From Flavobacteriales bacterium (GTDB taxonomy: Bacteria; Bacteroidota; Bacteroidia; Flavobacteriales_D; Sanyastnellaceae), in contig JANQWV010000045.1 in assembly GCA_030729695.1 (NCBI GenBank), positions 29,519-66,726 on the forward strand: DNA of 37,208 nucleotides, in the 5' to 3' direction. Made by a program: the position numbers and the translations under genes. This document shows, piece by piece, positions 27,049 through 34,712 of the stretch. The notes beneath the pieces were generated by a model, which had not been told where the DNA came from, did no database searches, and was given only the letters and a program-made list of their open reading frames with translations. Every line of letters starts with the position of its first letter. Position 1 is the stretch's first letter.

Positions 27049-28101
27049 TTAATCTTTATTCATGACGCCATTTTGCGCGCGGATGCTTTCTTTGTGAATG
27101 GCTTCAAGATAAGCGGAAAGAAAAGTTTCGGTGAGATTTGCCGATTTACCCCATGCCTCGCGGCTTTCAAGAATTTCCTTCCAACGTTCCAATTGGAAAA
27201 TGGTAATGCCTTCTTCCTTTTTTAAAGCACCCATTTCTCTCGAGATGTCCATTCGCTTTCCCAATAAATCAATAATGTCTGCGTCTAAGGCATCAACGCG
27301 GTCGCGCAACGATTGAAGTTTTTGAGCAGAATTGGACGTTAGGAAAGTTGAGCGATAATGCAGCGACTTGTCCATTTCAGCAACTTGAGCAGGTGTGATT
27401 TGCTGTTGAGCATCACTTAGGGCGTTGTCTGGGTCGGGGTGACTTTCAATCATGATGCCGTTCATGCCGAGGTCAATGGCACGTTGGCTAACATCGCGAA
27501 GCAAAGTTCTGTTGCCGCAGATGTGGCTCGGATCGCAGATAAGAGGTATGTGCGGAAACTGAGTTTTGAATTCAATTGGAATCTCCCAAAGCGGTTTGTT
27601 TCGATACGGAAGTTTATTCGCAACTGAGAAACCTCTGTGAATTGCGCTTAAATCTGTGAGTCCAACTTTTTGAAAGCGCTCGAAAGCGCCAATCCACAAG
27701 GAAAGATCAGGATTGATTGGGTTTTTAATGAATATCGGAATATTCACTCCACGAAGAGCTTCCGCAATTTCTTGGACAGAAAAGGGATTTGTAGTTGTCC
27801 GCGCACCAATCCAAAGCGCGTCGAAATTGTATTCAAGACACAGTTCTACGTGCTGCGCTGTTGCTACTTCAGTAATGATTTTTACACCTGTTTCTTCTTT
27901 GGCCCTTTTCATCCAAGGAAGCGCTGTGGCTCCCATTCCTTCAAACGAATTCGGACTTGTGCGCGGCTTCCAAAGGCCTGCGCGGTAATACGATAGGGGA
28001 ATGCGCTCGCTTAATTCTCGAGCGGTATTAATAACCTGAGATTCTGACTCTGCGCTGCAGGGTCCTGATATCCATGTGAAATTATCCTTTATCGTGTCCA
28101 T
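27049..28101 (-). CDS. Bifunctional DAHP synthase / chorismate mutase
   Basis: The N-terminal ~255 residues are a DAHP synthase of the KDO8P-synthase-like (type I beta) kind: WISGPCSAES, GLWKPRTSPNSFEG, FIKNPINPD, HRGF and CDPSHICGNR. It condenses phosphoenolpyruvate and erythrose 4-phosphate as the first step of aromatic biosynthesis. The last ~85 residues are an AroQ-type chorismate mutase (LRDRVDALDADIIDLLGKRM), which makes prephenate and, in fused enzymes of this sort, can serve as the feedback-sensing part. I chose the start at 28101 (350 residues) over 28119 and 28149, because a -7 box at 28122-28129 would leave almost no leader before 28119, and an AAGGAAGG stretch precedes 28101. Confidence 0.93.
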   Translation of the reverse strand: MDTIKDNFTWISGPCSAESESQVINTARELSERIPLSYYRAGLWKPRTSPNSFEGMGATALPWMKRAKEETGVKIITEVATAQHVELCLEYNFDALWIGARTTTNPFSVQEIAEALRGVNIPIFIKNPINPDLSLWIGAFERFQKVGLTDLSAIHRGFSVANKLPYRNKPLWEIPIEFKTQFPHIPLICDPSHICGNRTLLRDVSQRAIDLGMNGIMIESHPDPDNALSDAQQQITPAQVAEMDKSLHYRSTFLTSNSAQKLQSLRDRVDALDADIIDLLGKRMDISREMGALKKEEGITIFQLERWKEILESREAWGKSANLTETFLSAYLEAIHKESIRAQNGVMNKD

Positions 28102-28121
28102 ATCTTCCTTCCTTTTCATTG

Positions 28122-28129
28122 CGAAAGTA
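28122..28129 (-). promoter_or_regulatory. Putative -7 box (TACTTTCG) of the DAHP synthase gene
   Basis: GTACTTTCGC on the minus strand, identical to the ten bases before prfB. A TTG sits 17 bases upstream of it (28147-28149, read as CAA on the plus strand). The box lies between the tRNA-operon terminator and the ATG at 28101. Confidence 0.45.
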
Positions 28130-28162
28130 CTTGATATCCTGAGGCACAAGAATTATTGGACA

Positions 28163-28188
28163 TAAAAAAAGGGGAAAACTCCCCTTTG
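28163..28188 (-). terminator. Rho-independent terminator after tRNA-Leu
   Basis: On the minus strand AAAGGGGA, a 4-base loop, TCCCCTTT and a run of seven T. The stem begins directly after the 3' end of tRNA-Leu. Confidence 0.9.
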
Positions 28189-28270
28189 TGCCCTGGACTG
28201 GACTCGAACCAGCACACCTTACGGAACCACCCCCTCAAGATGGCGTGTCTACCAATTTCACCACCAGGGC
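28189..28270 (-). tRNA. tRNA-Leu (anticodon GAG)
   Basis: The 82-base cloverleaf has acceptor arms GCCCTGG/CCAGGGC with discriminator A, a D-arm with GGTAGACACG, the anticodon stem CCATC/GGTGG around the loop TTGAGGG (anticodon GAG, codons CUC/CUU), a long class II variable arm and the T-arm loop GTTCGAGTC. CCA is not encoded. It is the second gene of a pair with tRNA-Lys. Confidence 0.96.
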
Positions 28271-28279
28271 AATTAGAAC

Positions 28280-28306
28280 AAAAAAGGGCAGTTTCCTGCC
28301 CCTTTT
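28280..28306 (-). terminator. Terminator-like hairpin between the two tRNA genes
   Basis: On the minus strand GGGCAG, loop GAAA, CTGCCC, then six T, with an A-rich side before the stem that can extend it. It fills most of the 45-base gap between tRNA-Lys and tRNA-Leu. It may attenuate transcription into tRNA-Leu or mark an RNA-processing site. Confidence 0.75.
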
Positions 28307-28315
28307 CTTTTTTAG

Positions 28316-28388
28316 TGATCCCGCTGGGACTCGAACCCAGGGCCCATACATTAAAAGTGTATTGCTCTACCAGCTGAGCTACGAGATC
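28316..28388 (-). tRNA. tRNA-Lys (anticodon TTT)
   Basis: The 73-base cloverleaf has acceptor arms GATCTCG/CGGGATC (one G-U pair) with discriminator A, a D-arm with AGCTCAGCTGGTAGAGC, the anticodon stem ATACA/TGTAT around the loop CTTTTAA (anticodon TTT, codons AAA/AAG) and the T-loop GTTCGAGTC. CCA is not encoded. Confidence 0.97.
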
Positions 28389-28409
28389 ATCTTGCTCTAA
28401 AAGCGGGTG

Positions 28410-28417
28410 CAAATATA
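28410..28417 (-). promoter_or_regulatory. Putative -7 box (TATATTTG) of the tRNA pair
   Basis: TATATTTG followed by C on the minus strand fits TAnnTTTG exactly, 21 bases upstream of tRNA-Lys. The same box, TATATTTGC, precedes the TPP riboswitch. Confidence 0.55.
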
Positions 28418-28503
28418 CACGAATTTTTTAAATTCCTATTTTTTTTGAAATCATTTTCAAGAATGGACAACTATTTTCTCAATGAAATAGTCAAGACATT
28501 ACC

Positions 28504-28511
28504 TATTTTTG
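28504..28511 (+). promoter_or_regulatory. Putative -7 box (TATTTTTG) before the small secreted protein
   Basis: TATTTTTG fits TAnnTTTG but ends only 5 bases before the ATG at 28517, which would give an almost leaderless mRNA. AT-rich sequence makes chance matches likely here. Confidence 0.25.
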
Positions 28512-28516
28512 TTTTT

Positions 28517-28891
28517 ATGGAAAAGAAAATTCTGCTCTCTCTCTTTTTGTTCTTTGGAACAATTGGATTTTCGTTCGCTCAGTCGAACATTACCAGTCGT
28601 CACAACAGTGATTCGTCTTGGTTGAATTTTTTACAGAATAACATGGCGTCTGTTACGCTCGCTCCTGAGAAAGCTGCAGACTCTCCCATGTTACAAACAA
28701 CACTCAACGTTGAAGTTCCAACAGCTCAAATGCTATTCAATGCATTGAGTTCAACTCCGGCATTGCAGCCAGATGCTGTTCAAACTAAGACTTACCGTTG
28801 GGGAAACACAGGTTATGTAATCACAGTGTTCTCAGCTAAGCGTCTAGAGACTTTGTACAAAAGAGAAACGATAAACAACAAAGCCAAGTAA
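28517..28891 (+). CDS. Small secreted protein of unknown function
   Basis: I do not recognise a family. The start at 28517 gives a clear signal peptide (MEKKILLSLFLFFGTIGFSFA) at the N-terminus; the longer frame from 28445 would bury it. The mature part is about 102 residues, without cysteines, with a C-terminal stretch TYRWGNTGYVITVFSAKRLETLYKRE that should form beta strands and a basic tail. It ends one base before the start of the large T9SS type B protein (TAAAATG junction), so the two are probably translated as a unit and may act together. No sorting domain of its own is seen, so it probably stays in the periplasm or is released by another route. Confidence 0.75.
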   Translation: MEKKILLSLFLFFGTIGFSFAQSNITSRHNSDSSWLNFLQNNMASVTLAPEKAADSPMLQTTLNVEVPTAQMLFNALSSTPALQPDAVQTKTYRWGNTGYVITVFSAKRLETLYKRETINNKAK

Positions 28892-28892
28892 A

Positions 28893-31199
28893 ATGAAAAA
28901 AGTATTATTCTCCCTTTTCGTAGCGGCTTTGTCCGTTTTTCAAGCTACGGGACAAGAGTATCCTGTAGGTACTCCGTTCATCTCTGATTGTGGTGGTTTC
29001 TTGGTAGATCCAGGATTAAGTGCCTCTGATTACGGCCCGAATATCGTGGCTATATCTGTCATCTGTTCAGATGGAGCGGTGCCTGGGCAAGTGAATTTGG
29101 ATTTTAGTTTCTTCAACCTAGGTGCCGGTGACCAATTGGCAATCTTCAACGGAGGTGATGCTTCTGCACCTTTAATAGGTACATATGTAGGAACCGACTT
29201 AAATAGTATTGTTATTTCTTCAAGTAACCCATCGAATTGTTTAACAGTATTATTCACCTCGGATGCTGATGCGAGTGTTGGAAGTTTCGGAGCTGAAATT
29301 TCATGCGGTATTCCGTGCGAACCTCCTGTAGTAGCTGTTACAACGGACCAGCCAGATTTCCAACCAACACGTCTTTGTGTTGGAGAGGTAATGACTTTCG
29401 ATGCAACCCCAACTGTTTTTGCGCCAGGTTCAGTTCTTGGAAGTCATACTTGGGACTTTGACGATGGTACAACCGATGTAACTTCTTGGCCAATTGTTAC
29501 ACACTCTTTTTCAGAATCTGGCGCCTACATGGTAGAGTTAATGGTTTTAGATACGAACGGTTGTGGAAACATTAACTTAATTGATGCGCTTATTCTTGTA
29601 GATACAGAGCCTTCTATCAGTATCGCTGCCGATGACTTTCAAGCTTGCTTAGGTCAAGAGATAAATTTAGCTGTGGCTATAGATCCTACTTATTGGTCTG
29701 CTTTGCCAACAGCTAATTTGGGTGGTGCATTATTCATCCCAGATGATCAATCACAATGTTTCTCTGATACTCTTTTATTCGGTGGATTCAATGCTGGTCA
29801 AACCATTCAAAGTGCTACTGATATAGAAAATTTCTTTATCAACTTTGAGCATAGCTTCATGGGTGATATCGTAATCTCTTTTGAGTGTCCAAACGGACAA
29901 ACGCTTATTGTTCACCAACAAGGTGGAAGCGGAACTTTCTTAGGAGAGCCTGTAGACATCAATGGTGCTGCAGACCCTGCTGGAGTAGGTTACGATTACT
30001 ACTGGTCTCCAACAGCTACCGCAGGAACATGGGCGGCAAATGCTGGCGCTACCTTACCAAGCGGATCATACAACTCAGTTCAACCTTTTTCAAACTTGAT
30101 CGGTTGTCCATTAAATGGAGCTTGGATTGTTGAAGTTTGTGACTTGTGGGGATCTGATGACGGATGGATTTTCGACTGGTCTGTGAATTTTGCTGAAGAG
30201 CTTTATCCACCGCTTGTTTCTTTCTTGCCCTCATTTGGTTATACATGTGATTCTATTACTTGGACAGGTCCTGGTATTGTGAATACCATTGCTAATTGTG
30301 GAGGTGCTGTTTTGAATCCAACCACTCCAGGTGATTATTACATCATCGTTGCTGCATTGGATAACTTTGGTTGCACATACACCGATACCATCGGAGTAAA
30401 CTACTTTGCGCCGCCGGTATTGGACTTAGGTGATGATCTTCCATATTGTTTGAATTCGGTTAACTTGACTAGCAATCTTTCAGGTCAAGTTCCTGGAATA
30501 AACTACGTTTACGATTGGTCTGTGGTCAGTGCAAACGGTGGGGCATTCAATGCTTCTAATATTCCTTTCCCAAGTTTCAGCGGAGCATCTGGAACTTCAG
30601 AGGTAACCTTGTCAGTTCATCCAATAGACGACATTCAATGTACGGTAACGGATAACATTCTGTTGATTACTCCTGAAACTCCAGCTTTTGCCCCAATCGT
30701 GGCAGATTCGATTTGTATTGGTGAAGACTTACTTTTGGTTGCTCCATTCATTGATCCTACCTATTTGTATCAATGGTCAGATGCATCAGGAGCTGTACCA
30801 GGCGCTGTTGGTATTAACTACCCATCAAATGCAGATGTGCCATTCACACCATTTCAATACAGTGTAACTATTTCAGAGCCGATCTGTTTGTTCAATAGCA
30901 CTTCAGACTTTGAAGTGACTTCACTTCCTTGTGAAGTTTTCTTGCCGAACATCATCACCTTGAATAGCGACGACCTGAATGAAGTATTAAGCTTTGGAAC
31001 GGCATTGCAGTATTTCCAGAATGCAAGTTTGGAAGTGTTCAGCAGATGGGGTGACTTAGTATATGAGAGCACCGATTACCAGAATGATTGGTCGCCAAGC
31101 GATTACTCCGATGGTGTATATTACTACATTTTGAAAGTGACAACACCAGCAGGTAAAATTGAAGATTATACGGGTTACTTCCACTTAATGAGAAACTAA
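28893..31199 (+). CDS. T9SS type B multidomain surface protein (CUB-like, PKD, P-domain)
   Basis: The 768-residue protein has a signal peptide (MKKVLFSLFVAALSVFQATGQ), a CUB-like domain (about 24-140, with LGAGDQLAIFNGGDASAPLIGTY), a PKD domain (about 148-232, with HTWDFDDGTTD), a proprotein-convertase P-domain-like jelly roll (about 275-430, with NFEHSFMGDIVISFECPNG and GAWIVEVCD), further immunoglobulin-like regions and a C-terminal type B sorting domain (about 680-768: FLPNIITLNSDDLNEVL, VFSRWGDLVYES, DGVYYYILKV, YFHLMRN). No protease domain accompanies the P-domain. It should be exported by the T9SS and held at the surface. Unlike the adhesin at the left edge it has no PorP/SprF gene beside it. 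A strong terminator follows. Confidence 0.92.
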   Translation: MKKVLFSLFVAALSVFQATGQEYPVGTPFISDCGGFLVDPGLSASDYGPNIVAISVICSDGAVPGQVNLDFSFFNLGAGDQLAIFNGGDASAPLIGTYVGTDLNSIVISSSNPSNCLTVLFTSDADASVGSFGAEISCGIPCEPPVVAVTTDQPDFQPTRLCVGEVMTFDATPTVFAPGSVLGSHTWDFDDGTTDVTSWPIVTHSFSESGAYMVELMVLDTNGCGNINLIDALILVDTEPSISIAADDFQACLGQEINLAVAIDPTYWSALPTANLGGALFIPDDQSQCFSDTLLFGGFNAGQTIQSATDIENFFINFEHSFMGDIVISFECPNGQTLIVHQQGGSGTFLGEPVDINGAADPAGVGYDYYWSPTATAGTWAANAGATLPSGSYNSVQPFSNLIGCPLNGAWIVEVCDLWGSDDGWIFDWSVNFAEELYPPLVSFLPSFGYTCDSITWTGPGIVNTIANCGGAVLNPTTPGDYYIIVAALDNFGCTYTDTIGVNYFAPPVLDLGDDLPYCLNSVNLTSNLSGQVPGINYVYDWSVVSANGGAFNASNIPFPSFSGASGTSEVTLSVHPIDDIQCTVTDNILLITPETPAFAPIVADSICIGEDLLLVAPFIDPTYLYQWSDASGAVPGAVGINYPSNADVPFTPFQYSVTISEPICLFNSTSDFEVTSLPCEVFLPNIITLNSDDLNEVLSFGTALQYFQNASLEVFSRWGDLVYESTDYQNDWSPSDYSDGVYYYILKVTTPAGKIEDYTGYFHLMRN

Positions 31200-31215
31200 T
31201 AGTTCTTAAATATTG

Positions 31216-31249
31216 AAATAAGGGGCGATATTCGCCCCTTATTTGTTTT
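31216..31249 (+). terminator. Strong hairpin terminator after the type B protein
   Basis: A perfect 13-bp stem, AAATAAGGGGCGA (31216-31228) with TCGCCCCTTATTT (31232-31244), a 3-base loop, then GTTTT. It ends 4 bases before the next start codon. Confidence 0.9.
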
Positions 31250-31253
31250 AGCC

Positions 31254-33128
31254 ATGTCATCACAAGAAAGTATAGCATACCTCGCAAATCTTGCGGACCT
31301 CCTGAAAATAGAGCGGGACGAAGATTGGTCGCGCTTTCAAAAACAGTTGAAAGAACAACCGGTTAATGCACGAATCAAAGAAGGGCTGACTTGGTTTCCG
31401 TTGAAGATTGTTGAAGATGGATTCGGATTTGGTTCGTATCCGTTTTTAGTAGTGGAAAAAACCAACGGCCCTGCGAAACATTCGTTTCAATCGGGACAAC
31501 CCGTGGAGTTGTTTTCCAATCACGAAAACCATCAGGGAGAATCAATCAAAGGAACAATCGCATTCGTGGATCACTCAAGAATGAAAATTCAATTCAGAGT
31601 CGATGAATTGCCCGATTGGACCGACGATGGAAAGATTGGATTGAATGTATCCTTCGATGAAAAGTCATACAAGGAAATGTTCGCGGCTTTGAATAATGTC
31701 ATAAACGCGAAGAACAATCGATTGGCTGAAATTCGCGATGCAATTACTTCGGAAGAGAAGCGACTTTCAGAAATTGAATACTCTGGCTCACATGGGAATT
31801 TGAATGATTCACAGAATGATGCTGCACGCGGTGTTGTGAATGATTTAGTTGTGAGCGTTGTTCACGGTCCTCCAGGCACGGGAAAAACCACCACACTCAT
31901 TCATGCCATGGAGGAGTTGGCTAAGTTGAAGAAAAAGGTTTTGTGTTGCGCGCCGAGTAACGCTGCAGTAGATCATTTGGTGGAAGGGTTAGGGGAGAAG
32001 GGATTGAAAGTTTTACGTTTGGGGAATCCGGCGAAAGTGCATTCCAAAGCAAATGCTTTTACGGTTGATGTGAAGTTGGTTGAAGACAAAGATTATTCGC
32101 GCGTGCGTGAATGGAAAAGAAGAGCGAAAGAATTGCGCTCGTTGGGAAGCAAATACAAACGTTCGTTTGGCAGAGAAGAAGCGGAGCAGCGCAAATTAAT
32201 TTTCAAGGAAGCAAAAGAAATGATGCGCGAAGCGCGCGAGACGGAATTGTTTTTATTGGATAGACTCATTGATCAGGCCGATGTAATTTGTACAACGCTC
32301 GTAGGGTCTGCGAATGATATGCTTCGCGATCGCGTGTTCGATGTGGTTGTGATCGACGAAGCAGGACAGGCGCTCGAGCCTGCTTGTTGGATTCCGATTG
32401 CCAAAGGAAATAAATTGGTTTTAGCGGGAGACCATCTGCAGCTTCCTCCAACAATATTTTCGAATGAAGCAGCCCAAAAGGGCTTAGCAATTTCATTAAT
32501 GGAGAGAACTGCACGCATTGAGAAAGGCGTGCATTTTCTGAATGTGCAATACCGCATGAACGAAAAGATTGCGGCTTTCAGCAACAAGCATTTCTATGAA
32601 GGAAAACTCACCGCAGATGTTTCCGTTGCGCGTCGTATGTTGGAAGGTGATTTGAATCCGATTCAATTCATTGATACTGCTGGAACGGGATACAATGAGG
32701 AAACAGGAGCAGAGGGCCATTCGCGCATGAACAAAGGCGAAGCTGAATTGGCCATGAAAATGTATTCGATGTTGAAGGAACAAACGCAGCAGTTTTTTTC
32801 GTGTGCCTTAATTTCACCTTATCGCGCGCAGATTGAGTTGTTGGAGCGTGTGTTCAAAGAAGAGGAGGTGACGATTAATACCGTGGATTCGTTTCAAGGG
32901 CAGGAAGCAGATGTGGTTATTATTTCTTTGGTGCGAAGCAACGACGAGAATGAAATTGGATTCTTGAAAGACTACCGTAGGATGAATGTTGCGCTTACTC
33001 GCGCTAGGAAGAAGTTGATAGTGATTGGAGATAGCGCAACTGTTGGTGGGGATACATTTTATCAAGAGATGCTCCAGTTTTTTGAAATGCAAGAGTCTTA
33101 TGAAAGTGCGTGGATATACATGAGTTAG
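31254..33128 (+). CDS. UPF1/IGHMBP2-like superfamily 1 helicase
   Basis: The 624-residue protein has an N-terminal beta-barrel/stalk region (about 1-185) and the two RecA-like domains of SF1 helicases: motif I GPPGTGKTT (205-213), CCAPSNAAVDHL (motif Ia), VVVIDEAGQALEPA (motif II, DEAG at 368-371), GDHLQLPPT (motif III), NVQYRMNEKIAAFSN (motif IV), TVDSFQGQEADVVIISLVRS (motif V) and NVALTRARKKLIVIGD (motif VI). It belongs to the UPF1-like group (IGHMBP2, SMUBP-2, bacterial homologues), which unwind RNA or DNA 5' to 3'. The bacterial role is not well defined. The start codon lies only 4 bases after a strong terminator, so how it is transcribed is unclear. Confidence 0.93.
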   Translation: MSSQESIAYLANLADLLKIERDEDWSRFQKQLKEQPVNARIKEGLTWFPLKIVEDGFGFGSYPFLVVEKTNGPAKHSFQSGQPVELFSNHENHQGESIKGTIAFVDHSRMKIQFRVDELPDWTDDGKIGLNVSFDEKSYKEMFAALNNVINAKNNRLAEIRDAITSEEKRLSEIEYSGSHGNLNDSQNDAARGVVNDLVVSVVHGPPGTGKTTTLIHAMEELAKLKKKVLCCAPSNAAVDHLVEGLGEKGLKVLRLGNPAKVHSKANAFTVDVKLVEDKDYSRVREWKRRAKELRSLGSKYKRSFGREEAEQRKLIFKEAKEMMREARETELFLLDRLIDQADVICTTLVGSANDMLRDRVFDVVVIDEAGQALEPACWIPIAKGNKLVLAGDHLQLPPTIFSNEAAQKGLAISLMERTARIEKGVHFLNVQYRMNEKIAAFSNKHFYEGKLTADVSVARRMLEGDLNPIQFIDTAGTGYNEETGAEGHSRMNKGEAELAMKMYSMLKEQTQQFFSCALISPYRAQIELLERVFKEEEVTINTVDSFQGQEADVVIISLVRSNDENEIGFLKDYRRMNVALTRARKKLIVIGDSATVGGDTFYQEMLQFFEMQESYESAWIYMS

Positions 33129-33156
33129 GTTTCGATAAAAATCTTATTTTTCCGTC

Positions 33157-34038
33157 ATGAAAAAATCGAATTTCCTTTTTGCGGTGTTAATGATGATGGT
33201 ATTGGTTTCTTGCGATCGTTGCAAGGATGATCCCAATTCAATGGATGTTCCAACAGTCTTCATAAAAATTGTGACAGACTCAACACAAGAGCGATTGAAC
33301 AACTTGGGAGTGCCTTCAACCGTGCCCGCTGGACATGCTGCATTAAGTCCGTTGTTCCATAAAATATCCGCGCACTACATCGAATTCACTCCGAACATGT
33401 ACACAGCATTAGGCGCTGGCGAGGTTGTTTATCATGCCGATGAAACCAACGCAGGCGGCGCGAATGCGATTGATTTTGCTAAGGCTCGAATTGCTGCTCC
33501 GGGAGAAATTTTTGTAGCTGTTCCCATCAGTTCATTTACACCGGGCACCTATGAATACGTTCGTGCTTCGTTGCTGTATCAGAATTTCGATGTGAACTTG
33601 TTGGCGAATGGGTTCGATTTAACTGGACGCGTGGCGAGCTTTGTTGGCTTCAATACGTACATCACGAATTACTTAATCAATACACAATCGGTGGCTGTGA
33701 ACGACGATGTACTTCAAGGATATTGGGGATTCGAGACGAGCGTTTTAGGGACTCCTTATGTTACGTCAGGACAAGCACCTCCAGGTGCCACCACAGTTCC
33801 GAATCCGATATTCGCAACTTCTCCGATTCCGCAAGGAAGTTGCGTAGTGACTGGAGGGTTTTCTTCACCTTTGGTCATTACCGGAAACGAGACAGAAGAT
33901 ATTTATGTGACCCTTTCTTTATCTACCAATAATAGTTTTGAATGGATAGACACCAATCCAGATGGAAAGTGGGAGCCAGGCGCAGGTGAATCGGTTGTTG
34001 ATATGGGATTACGCGGACTGATTCCGAGTTGGTATTAA
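33157..34038 (+). CDS. Lipoprotein of unknown function
   Basis: I recognise no family. The 293-residue protein starts with a lipoprotein signal (lipobox VLVSC, Cys19), then a mature part of about 275 residues rich in threonine, alanine and glycine, in repeated beta strands, with few charged residues and a final segment FEWIDTNPDGKWEPGAGESVVDMG that resembles a calcium-binding or cadherin-like loop (DTNPDGKWEPG) often found in Bacteroidota surface lipoproteins. It lies 28 bases after the helicase gene. Its stop codon overlaps by 4 bases the convergent membrane-protein gene. Confidence 0.75.
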   Translation: MKKSNFLFAVLMMMVLVSCDRCKDDPNSMDVPTVFIKIVTDSTQERLNNLGVPSTVPAGHAALSPLFHKISAHYIEFTPNMYTALGAGEVVYHADETNAGGANAIDFAKARIAAPGEIFVAVPISSFTPGTYEYVRASLLYQNFDVNLLANGFDLTGRVASFVGFNTYITNYLINTQSVAVNDDVLQGYWGFETSVLGTPYVTSGQAPPGATTVPNPIFATSPIPQGSCVVTGGFSSPLVITGNETEDIYVTLSLSTNNSFEWIDTNPDGKWEPGAGESVVDMGLRGLIPSWY

Positions 34039-34712
34039 TTCTTACGAGAAAACTTCCTAAACGGCAACAACACCAAGAAAAACAAAACTGCTCCCAAACA
34101 CTCTAGGGTGATTAAATAATACGGATAAGGACCGAAGAAATCCATGGCGCTGCCGCCTTCGGGCTTGTGCATGAGGTAACCGTAATTGCTGCCGATAATT
34201 TTGTTGACTGAAAAGGCAATTGCGAAATACACTTGCGATGCAATGACTACGCGTAGCCAAGATCCTTTTTCCGGATACATTTTCATTCCGAAAACTAAAT
34301 AGGAAGTTGCTATAATTAATCCAGCATGTCCAATGAAAAACGAGACGTAAGGCACTTCGGGAAAACTGCCGTAAAAGTCGGGAGTAATCAATCCATTCAA
34401 CGTTCCAGTCATGACCCAACACCATGCAATTTCTGCCATACCGCGACGCTTCAGTAACAATGCCAATGCAGCCAAAATGTTCGCTAGGTTGCAAAGTTCC
34501 AAGGGTAGATCATGACGAGCTTCCCACAAACCTGTTTGATAACGATACGTCTGATAAACGACCATGTTTGTCAATAACAATATCCCGAAAAACCATCGCA
34601 GAATATCTTGCGACTTCGCATATTTCCTTCCAACCCAAACAAAAAAAAGTGAGAGGAAAATCGTTAAGCCAATAATAAAAAAGTGCTCGTTGGTGAACAG
34701 TTGAAATTTCAT
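34035..34712 (-). CDS. YwaF/TIGR02206-type integral membrane protein
   Basis: The 225-residue protein has six or seven hydrophobic segments and matches the TIGR02206 (YwaF) pattern: an FFIIGLTIFLSLFFVWVGRK opening, LPLELCNLANILAALALLLKRR (conserved acidic and Asn residues in a helix), CWVMTGTLNGLITPDF, FFIGHAGLIIATSYLVF, and a final helix. The function is unknown; the conserved H and the DLPLELC region suggest a catalytic or transport pocket, but that is inference. It begins inside the last 4 bases of rsgA (ATGA overlap), so translational coupling is likely, and it ends overlapping the lipoprotein gene. Confidence 0.83.
   Translation of the reverse strand: MKFQLFTNEHFFIIGLTIFLSLFFVWVGRKYAKSQDILRWFFGILLLTNMVVYQTYRYQTGLWEARHDLPLELCNLANILAALALLLKRRGMAEIAWCWVMTGTLNGLITPDFYGSFPEVPYVSFFIGHAGLIIATSYLVFGMKMYPEKGSWLRVVIASQVYFAIAFSVNKIIGSNYGYLMHKPEGGSAMDFFGPYPYYLITLECLGAVLFFLVLLPFRKFSRKN

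Noticed and set aside
26435-27996. Antisense frames of about 110 residues over the OmpA and DAHP synthase genes
   Set aside because: They lie fully inside well-supported genes and show no domain, signal peptide or plausible start.
28156-28412. Open frames across the two tRNA genes on both strands
   Set aside because: They run through clear tRNA cloverleaves and terminator hairpins; no coding evidence.
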